DNA from: Granulibacter bethesdensis CGDNIH1
Lineage (GTDB): Bacteria > Pseudomonadota > Alphaproteobacteria > Acetobacterales > Acetobacteraceae
Direction: 5' to 3'
Length of the DNA: 64,000 nucleotides
Assembly (NCBI RefSeq): GCF_000014285.2
Contig: NC_008343.2
Location: 2,280,501 to 2,344,500, forward strand
Position 1 is the stretch's first letter. Each line of letters starts with the position of its first letter. The translations under genes and the position numbers were made by a program. The notes below the pieces were generated by a model that searched no databases, was not told where the DNA came from, and saw only the letters and a list, made by a program, of their open reading frames with translations. This document shows positions 58,829 through 64,000 of the stretch, piece by piece.

Positions 58829-59548
58829 ATGTTCGATGCCCTGACGATCCAGCTGCGTGACTCCGGATACGCCTTCGTCCGTTCAGAGCATGCCACATCC
58901 CTGCTATCCGCCTTTAACGATGGCAACAGAGCCGGACTCTCCGACTGGACGGCCTTTGCCGATAGCTGGAACAGGCTGGCCCTCGATACCTATATGGCCG
59001 ATGGAGGCCGTTACCGCCGTCGGCGTCATGCCGTTTTCAATATTCTGCCCGGCCACGCTGCCGAACGCGGTCAACATCAGCCGCATTATCAGGGGCTGGA
59101 ATATAACCGCCTGAATGGCGGTATCGAGCGCTGGTTCGAACCGATGGAAGAAGCGGTCGCGTCCGGCCCCACCATGACCTGTATCCTGGCTTTCTGCCGC
59201 ACCCTGTTCGAAAGCCTGATGCCGCAGACGGGATGGCATGTTGAAACCCACCAGTTCCGCATCGAGGCCACCGCAGATGGCGGCAAGCCGACACCGGAAG
59301 GGCTGCACCGGGACGGTGTGGATTACGTGCTGGTACTGATGGTGCGGCGGGACAACATCGCCAGCGGTGAAACCTCGATCCATGGCGATGACGGAACGCT
59401 GCTAGGCAGTTTCACCCTGACCGAACCGCTGGACATGGCGCTGGTGCATGACCGGCGCGTCTATCATGGTGTAACGGCCGTGCAGGCGATTGACCCTGCC
59501 CTGCCTGCCTATCGCGATGTGCTGGTCGTAACCTTCCGCAGACGCTGA
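58829..59548 (+). CDS. 2OG-Fe(II) dioxygenase (IDO-like)
   Basis: 239 residues. The Fe-binding H-x-D is visible in EGLHRDGVDYVLVLMVRR, and the distal His in DRRVYHGVTAV. The rest follows the 2OG-Fe dioxygenase family that includes amino-acid hydroxylases (isoleucine dioxygenase-like): GQHQPHYQGLEYNRLNGG, HVETHQFRIEAT. The likely substrate is a free amino acid, but this is inferred. An ATG at 58829 is preferred; the frame is open to 58751. Divergent from the twin-TM gene. Confidence 0.82.
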   Translation: MFDALTIQLRDSGYAFVRSEHATSLLSAFNDGNRAGLSDWTAFADSWNRLALDTYMADGGRYRRRRHAVFNILPGHAAERGQHQPHYQGLEYNRLNGGIERWFEPMEEAVASGPTMTCILAFCRTLFESLMPQTGWHVETHQFRIEATADGGKPTPEGLHRDGVDYVLVLMVRRDNIASGETSIHGDDGTLLGSFTLTEPLDMALVHDRRVYHGVTAVQAIDPALPAYRDVLVVTFRRR

Positions 59549-59558
59549 AAGCGCGCCC

Positions 59559-59879
59559 TCAACGCGCCGCCTTCTCCGCATGGCGGAGAATCAGCAGGGC
59601 CTTACGCAGACGCAGAATACCCCCGCGCACATGCCCCTGATCACACAGATGCCTCCCCTGATCAGCCAGTTGCGTTACGTCAGAGGGGGGAGCGCCGAGC
59701 ACGAAATGCGCTTCCTGTCGGGCCAGCTTATGCTGCAACTGCTGGCAGTAATCCAGCGTGTCGGAGGTAATCAGCTGAGGCGCATCCGCCAGACAGGGGG
59801 TCACCCCACTTCCCAGCACCGCCACAAGCAGAGCGGACCCCATGCAGGCACAGAGACATGATGGTATGCGGCTGTTCAT
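59559..59879 (-). CDS. Small secreted protein, unknown
   Basis: 106 residues from an ATG at 59879. A signal peptide (about 32 residues, ending near TPCLADA) precedes a helical mature region with two cysteines (DYCQQLQHKLARQEAHF and RHLCDQGH) and a basic C-terminus (LRLRKALLILRHAEKAAR). No family is recognised. Short gap of 10 bp to the convergent 2OG dioxygenase, and it is on the same strand as ppdK after a terminator. Confidence 0.6.
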   Translation of the reverse strand: MNSRIPSCLCACMGSALLVAVLGSGVTPCLADAPQLITSDTLDYCQQLQHKLARQEAHFVLGAPPSDVTQLADQGRHLCDQGHVRGGILRLRKALLILRHAEKAAR

Positions 59880-59964
59880 AATCCTATCATGCCTCATTCC
59901 ACATGACCGTGGAATGGGGGCCTGATGACAAGGATTTTAACCTTCCTCTACCGACTGCCGAACG

Positions 59965-59996
59965 AAACAAAAACGGCGAGGCCCGAAGGCCCCGCC
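59965..59996 (-). terminator. Intrinsic terminator after ppdK
   Basis: On the minus strand GGCGGGGCC and GGCCTCGCC (59988-59996 with 59975-59983) pair, with one G-T wobble, around a stable TTCG tetraloop; the tail is GTTTTTGTTT. It lies 29 bp after the ppdK stop. Confidence 0.9.
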
Positions 59997-60025
59997 GGAT
60001 CCGTTTCAGACTGACCGAGCAGTGA

Positions 60026-62695
60026 TCAGGCCGTGCGATCACCACCTGCACCCAGCGCCGCCTGAGCCGCGGCCAGCCGTGCCACAGGCACGCGGTAAGG
60101 GCTGCAGGAGACGTAATCCAGACCAACCTTTTCGCAGAACGAGATCGAGGACGGGTCGCCCCCATGCTCACCGCAAATGCCCAGCTTCAGACCATGCCTG
60201 GCCGCACGGCCTTTTTTTGCGGCAATCTCGATCAGATAGCCCACGCCTTCCTCATCCAGTGAGATGAACGGGTCTTTCGGCAGGATGCCCGCCTCCACAT
60301 AATGCGGCAGGAACTTGCCGGCATCGTCACGCGACAGACCGAACACGGTCTGCGTCAGATCGTTGGTGCCGAAGCTGAAGAAATCCGCGCTGTCGGCAAT
60401 CGTATCAGCCGACAGGGCCGCACGCGGCAACTCGATCATCGTGCCGATCGTATAATCCAGCGTCCGGCCCGCACGGGAAAATACCTCCGCCGCGACCTTT
60501 TCGATCTGAGCACGCACGATCTCGATCTCACGCTTGATACCCACCAGCGGCACCATCACTTCCGGCACCGGTGCATTCCCGGTCTCCTCGGCAATAGCGA
60601 GGGCACCTTCGAAAATAGCCCGTGCCTGCATCTCGTAGATTTCCGGGAAGGAAATACCGAGACGGCAGCCACGATGACCCAGCATCGGGTTGGCTTCCGC
60701 CAGCTCGGCAGCACGGCGGCGAATGGTGTCCAGATCGACCCCCAGCGCGACACCGACCTCGGCCAGATCTTCCTCATTATGCGGCAGGAATTCATGCAGC
60801 GGCGGATCAAGCAGACGGATCGTCACCGGCAGGCCCTGCATGATGCGGAACAGATCGGTGAAATCCTTCCGCTGGAACGGCAGCAGCTTCTCCAGCGCCA
60901 GACGGCGGCCACGCTCATCGGCAGCCATGATCATCTGACGGACGGCACCAATACGCTCCGGATCGAAGAACATATGCTCCGTGCGGCACAGACCGATGCC
61001 TTCCGCCCCGAATTTACGGGCGGTTTCGGCATCCAGCGGGGTTTCGGCATTGGCCCGCACCTTCATGCGGCGCGCGCCATCCGCCCATTCCATCAGCGTG
61101 GCGAAATCACCGGACAAAGACGGTTCGATCATCGCCACCGGGCCGACAAACACCTCGCCCGTCGCACCGTCGAGGGTCACAATTTCACCCTCGCGGATGG
61201 TAATGCCGTTGGCCGACAATTCCTGAGTGCCGTAATCGACCTGGATACCGCCGGCACCGGCGACACAGGGGCGGCCCATGCCGCGTGCCACCACCGCCGC
61301 GTGGCTGGTCATACCGCCGCGCGTGGTGAGAATACCCTTGGCGGCATGCATACCGTGGATATCTTCCGGAGAGGTCTCGATCCGGACCAGAATCACCGCC
61401 TCGCCCTTGGCAGCGCGCATTTCCGCTTCGTCAGCATTGAACACTACCGCACCGCAGGCAGCCCCCGGACTGGCCGGCAGACCACGGGAGAACACCGTGC
61501 GCGGCGCTTTCGGGTCAAGCGTCGGATGCAGAAGCTGGTCCAGCGAGGCCGGATTGACGCGCTTGACCGCCTCATTCCGGTCGATCAGACCTTCATTCGC
61601 CATCTCCACGGCAATGCGCAGGGATGCTGCGGCAGTACGTTTGCCGCTGCGGGTCTGCAACATATACAGCGTGTTCCGCTGCACCGTAAATTCGATGTCC
61701 TGCATGTCCTTGTAATGCTTTTCCAGCGTTTCACGGACCTGACAGAGTTCTTCGTACGCCTTGGGCAGCGCTTCTTCCATGCTGCGCTCACCGGGCTTGG
61801 CGCGGGCCTTCGACAGCGGCTGCGGCGTACGGATGCCGGCCACCACGTCCTCGCCCTGCGCATTCACCAGGAACTCGCCGTAGAAAATATTCTCGCCGGT
61901 AGATGGATCGCGGGTGAAACACACGCCGGTGGCGCAATCCTCGCCCATATTGCCGAACACCATCGCCTGCACATTCACGGCGGTGCCCCAATCGGCAGGG
62001 ATCTCGTGCAGGCGGCGATAGGTAATGGCGCGCGGGTTCATCCAGCTGCCGAACACCGCACCGATCGCGCCCCAAAGCTGTTCCTCAGGATCCTGTGGAA
62101 AGGGTTTGCCGGTCTCGGACAGCACCATATCCTTGTAACCAGCCACGACCTTGCGCCAGTCGGCGGCATCGAGAGCCGTATCCTCGATCACGTTGCGATC
62201 GAGCTTGATGTGCTCGATGATTTCCTCAAACCGGTGATGATCGACACCCAGCACGACACTGCCGAACATCTGGATGAAACGGCGATAGCTGTCCCATGCG
62301 AACCGGTCATCCCCGGAAGCCCGTGCCAGCCCCTCGACCGTCTGATCGTTCAACCCGAGATTCAGCACCGTATCCATCATGCCCGGCATGGAAACCCGCG
62401 CGCCGGAACGAACGGAGACCAGCAGCGGATTGGTCCGGTCACCGAAGGTCAGGCCGACGGCCTGTTCGACCCGCTGCAGCCCTTCCTTGACCTGAGCTGC
62501 CAGATCGTCGGGGTAACGACGATCATTCCGGTAGAACTCGGTACACAGCTCCGTGGTGATGGTGAAGCCGGGGGGTACCGGCAGGCCGATACTGGCCATT
62601 TCCGCGAGATTGGCACCCTTGCCACCCAGAAGGTTGCGCATATCCGCGCGTCCTTCATTGCGACCAGCACCAAAACCGTAAACCCATTGAGTCAT
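60026..62695 (-). CDS. ppdK: Pyruvate, phosphate dikinase
   Basis: 889 residues. Interconverts pyruvate, ATP and phosphate with PEP, AMP and pyrophosphate; usually gluconeogenic. N-terminal ATP-grasp domain with LLGGKGANLAEMASIGLPVP; the phosphoryl His in TRGGMTSHAAVVARGMGRPC; the C-terminal PEP/pyruvate barrel with LGICGEHGGDPSSI, active-site Cys. Length is normal. It follows glyS by 13 bp, a standard alphaproteobacterial arrangement. Confidence 0.97.
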   Translation of the reverse strand: MTQWVYGFGAGRNEGRADMRNLLGGKGANLAEMASIGLPVPPGFTITTELCTEFYRNDRRYPDDLAAQVKEGLQRVEQAVGLTFGDRTNPLLVSVRSGARVSMPGMMDTVLNLGLNDQTVEGLARASGDDRFAWDSYRRFIQMFGSVVLGVDHHRFEEIIEHIKLDRNVIEDTALDAADWRKVVAGYKDMVLSETGKPFPQDPEEQLWGAIGAVFGSWMNPRAITYRRLHEIPADWGTAVNVQAMVFGNMGEDCATGVCFTRDPSTGENIFYGEFLVNAQGEDVVAGIRTPQPLSKARAKPGERSMEEALPKAYEELCQVRETLEKHYKDMQDIEFTVQRNTLYMLQTRSGKRTAAASLRIAVEMANEGLIDRNEAVKRVNPASLDQLLHPTLDPKAPRTVFSRGLPASPGAACGAVVFNADEAEMRAAKGEAVILVRIETSPEDIHGMHAAKGILTTRGGMTSHAAVVARGMGRPCVAGAGGIQVDYGTQELSANGITIREGEIVTLDGATGEVFVGPVAMIEPSLSGDFATLMEWADGARRMKVRANAETPLDAETARKFGAEGIGLCRTEHMFFDPERIGAVRQMIMAADERGRRLALEKLLPFQRKDFTDLFRIMQGLPVTIRLLDPPLHEFLPHNEEDLAEVGVALGVDLDTIRRRAAELAEANPMLGHRGCRLGISFPEIYEMQARAIFEGALAIAEETGNAPVPEVMVPLVGIKREIEIVRAQIEKVAAEVFSRAGRTLDYTIGTMIELPRAALSADTIADSADFFSFGTNDLTQTVFGLSRDDAGKFLPHYVEAGILPKDPFISLDEEGVGYLIEIAAKKGRAARHGLKLGICGEHGGDPSSISFCEKVGLDYVSCSPYRVPVARLAAAQAALGAGGDRTA

Positions 62696-62708
62696 GGATC
62701 AGGCTCCT

Positions 62709-64000
62709 TCAGCCTTCGATACGGGAGAAGTCGGCGACACGATTCATCGTGTCACGCAAACGGGACAACAGGCGCAACCGGTTACGGCGGAGCGCAGGCT
62801 CCTCCGCATTGACGGTGACCTGATCGAAAAACGCATCCAGGGGACCACGCAGGCGGGCCAGGGATGCCATGGCAGTGGCGTCATCTTCCGCGTCCAGCGC
62901 GGCCATGACCGCTGGTTCCGCTTCCTGCAACGCTTCGGCCAGCGCACGCTCTTCCGGCACCTCAAGCAGGGACTCGTCCGGCGTGCCCTGATGAGGTCCA
63001 TCCTTGCGATCCTCAATGCGCAGAATATTCGCGGCGCGCTTGTAGGCGGCTAGAAGATTTGCGCCATCTTCACTGACCAACAAGGCAGCAACGGCATCGG
63101 CACGGGCCAGAAGACGGACGATATCGCCTGCTCCTTCCGCCGTATCATCGGCATGCACAGCAAACACCGCCGCCAGCACATCATGGCGCGCCCCTTCGGC
63201 GCGGAGCTGCACGCGCAGACGCTCGGCCATGAACGCCAGCAGATCGGCCACCGGCGCTTCATCGGAGGCAAAGGCGAACAGACGGCCCAACGGCAGCCGC
63301 AACCCGTTCTCACGAATAATGCGGATGATCCCCAGCGCCGCACGCCGCAGCGCGAACGGATCGCCCGAGCCGGTCGGAGCCTCCCCGATGGAAAAGAACA
63401 TCGCCAGCCGGTCGATCTTGTCCGCCAGCGCGACCGCGATCGAGACCGGCGCATCCGGCACCGGATCGGACGGGCCTTTCGGCGCGTAATGATCCCGGAT
63501 GGCATCGGCAATCCACGGCGATTCCCCGTCATGCAGCGCGTAATAGCGGCCCATCACGCCCTGCAGTTCCGGGAATTCCCCCACCATGCCGGTGGTCAGA
63601 TCGGCCTTCGCCAATAGCGCCGCCCCATCCGCATCGCGTGCATCTGCCCCGACCAGCGGCGCGATTTCCCGCGCCAGCCGCCGCAGACGCGCCACCAGAG
63701 CGGCCTGACTGCCAAGCTTCGCGTGATAGGTCACACGCTCCAGCACAGCCAGCCGGGAGGCCAGCGGTTCCTTCCGGTCCTGATCCCAGAAATGGCGGGC
63801 ATCGGCAAAGCGGGCGCGCAGCACACGCTCATTACCGGCCATAATGGCGCGGCCCTGATCGGTGGCCTCGATATTGGCGATGAAGGCAAAATAAGGGGCC
63901 GCTTTACCTTCGGCATCCCGCAAGGCGAAATAACGCTGGTTGACCCGCATGGAGACCTGCATCACCTCCGCGGGCAGAGACATGTACTGATCGTCGATCC
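62709..64000 (-). CDS. glyS: Glycine-tRNA ligase beta subunit, N-terminus outside window
   Basis: The C-terminal about 430 residues of the beta chain are visible; the open frame continues to the right edge, so the gene is cut there. Visible are MSLPAEVMQVSMRVNQRYFAL, KLGSQAALVARLRRLAREIA, KADLTTGMVGEFPELQGVMG, YALHDGESPWIADAIRDHY, and GSGDPFALRRAALGIIRIIR, all GlyS-beta segments, followed by the C-terminal anticodon-binding DALR-like domain ending NRVADFSRIEG. It is the upstream neighbour of ppdK. Confidence 0.97.
   Translation of the reverse strand, partial: IDDQYMSLPAEVMQVSMRVNQRYFALRDAEGKAAPYFAFIANIEATDQGRAIMAGNERVLRARFADARHFWDQDRKEPLASRLAVLERVTYHAKLGSQAALVARLRRLAREIAPLVGADARDADGAALLAKADLTTGMVGEFPELQGVMGRYYALHDGESPWIADAIRDHYAPKGPSDPVPDAPVSIAVALADKIDRLAMFFSIGEAPTGSGDPFALRRAALGIIRIIRENGLRLPLGRLFAFASDEAPVADLLAFMAERLRVQLRAEGARHDVLAAVFAVHADDTAEGAGDIVRLLARADAVAALLVSEDGANLLAAYKRAANILRIEDRKDGPHQGTPDESLLEVPEERALAEALQEAEPAVMAALDAEDDATAMASLARLRGPLDAFFDQVTVNAEEPALRRNRLRLLSRLRDTMNRVADFSRIEG

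Noticed and set aside
60302-62812. Plus-strand open frame of more than 800 codons opposite ppdK
   Set aside because: Same antisense effect over a conserved minus-strand gene; the product is Arg/His/Gln rich with no domain.

Overview
The window reads as ordinary, densely packed core chromosome of an alphaproteobacterium, most likely an acetic-acid bacterium (Acetobacteraceae; Granulibacter-like is my best guess, from gene content and protein style only). Supporting points are the strong GC bias at third codon positions, the alphaproteobacterial gene orders (zapE-mdh-sucCD-sucAB-lpd, priA-atpHAGDC with no F0 genes, glyS-ppdK, etfB-etfA-hbd, DUF484-xerC, purMN beside a CDP-alcohol transferase and an AI-2E exporter), an aa3 oxidase subunit IV, and an Entner-Doudoroff pair. 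I see no prophage, insertion sequence, CRISPR array, toxin-antitoxin pair, restriction system or biosynthetic island.

Layout. 1-6.7 kb: AI-2E-type membrane protein (cut by the left edge), CDP-alcohol phosphatidyltransferase, purMN, a cytochrome oxidase small subunit, ndk, a YheS-like ABC-F ATPase and nusG. 6.7-7.1 kb: secE and tRNA-Trp. 7.2-17.7 kb: eda-edd, a YgjP-like protease, a YcgN-like protein, a SYLF-domain protein, a degenerate HldE-like sugar kinase, mmcB, an NAD-type isocitrate dehydrogenase, a monocarboxylate-type symporter with its DUF3311 partner, and a ferritin-like di-iron protein. 17.9-25.3 kb: atpHAGDC and priA. 25.4-31 kb: DUF484-xerC, a SIMPL protein, pdxJ, pdxA. 29.7-40.2 kb: zapE-mdh-sucC-sucD-sucA-sucB-lpdA. 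40.2-43.5 kb: small accessory genes (secreted peptide, 2OG oxygenase, MFS metabolite:H+ symporter, protein phosphatase). 43.5-48.4 kb: sdhCDAB and asd. 48.7-55.4 kb: a MarR regulator, pgsA, molybdenum cofactor genes (mobB, moaD, moaE), a copper operon copZ-copA-cueR, and an EF-hand protein. 55.5-64 kb: hbd, etfA, etfB, a twin-TM protein, a second 2OG oxygenase, a small secreted protein, ppdK and glyS (cut by the right edge).

How it fits together. The window holds most of a complete oxidative TCA cycle (isocitrate dehydrogenase, 2-oxoglutarate dehydrogenase E1/E2/E3, succinyl-CoA synthetase, succinate dehydrogenase, malate dehydrogenase) plus F1-ATPase, electron-transfer flavoprotein, Entner-Doudoroff enzymes and PPDK for gluconeogenesis. 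Possession of sucCD and sdhCDAB is notable because several acetic-acid bacteria have lost or replaced these steps.

The more interesting signals are small. They include three TTGATCAA iterons in phase between zapE and a secreted peptide gene, and a perfect 14-bp-arm palindrome between sucD and sucA. A CueR-type promoter has its -35 box on the moaE stop codon, and CueR carries an extra cysteine in its metal loop. A kinase paralogue has lost the GAGD motif, nusG is terminated immediately with no rplK after it, and several short tandem duplications lie in intergenic DNA. I did not find anything that I would call a new multi-gene system.
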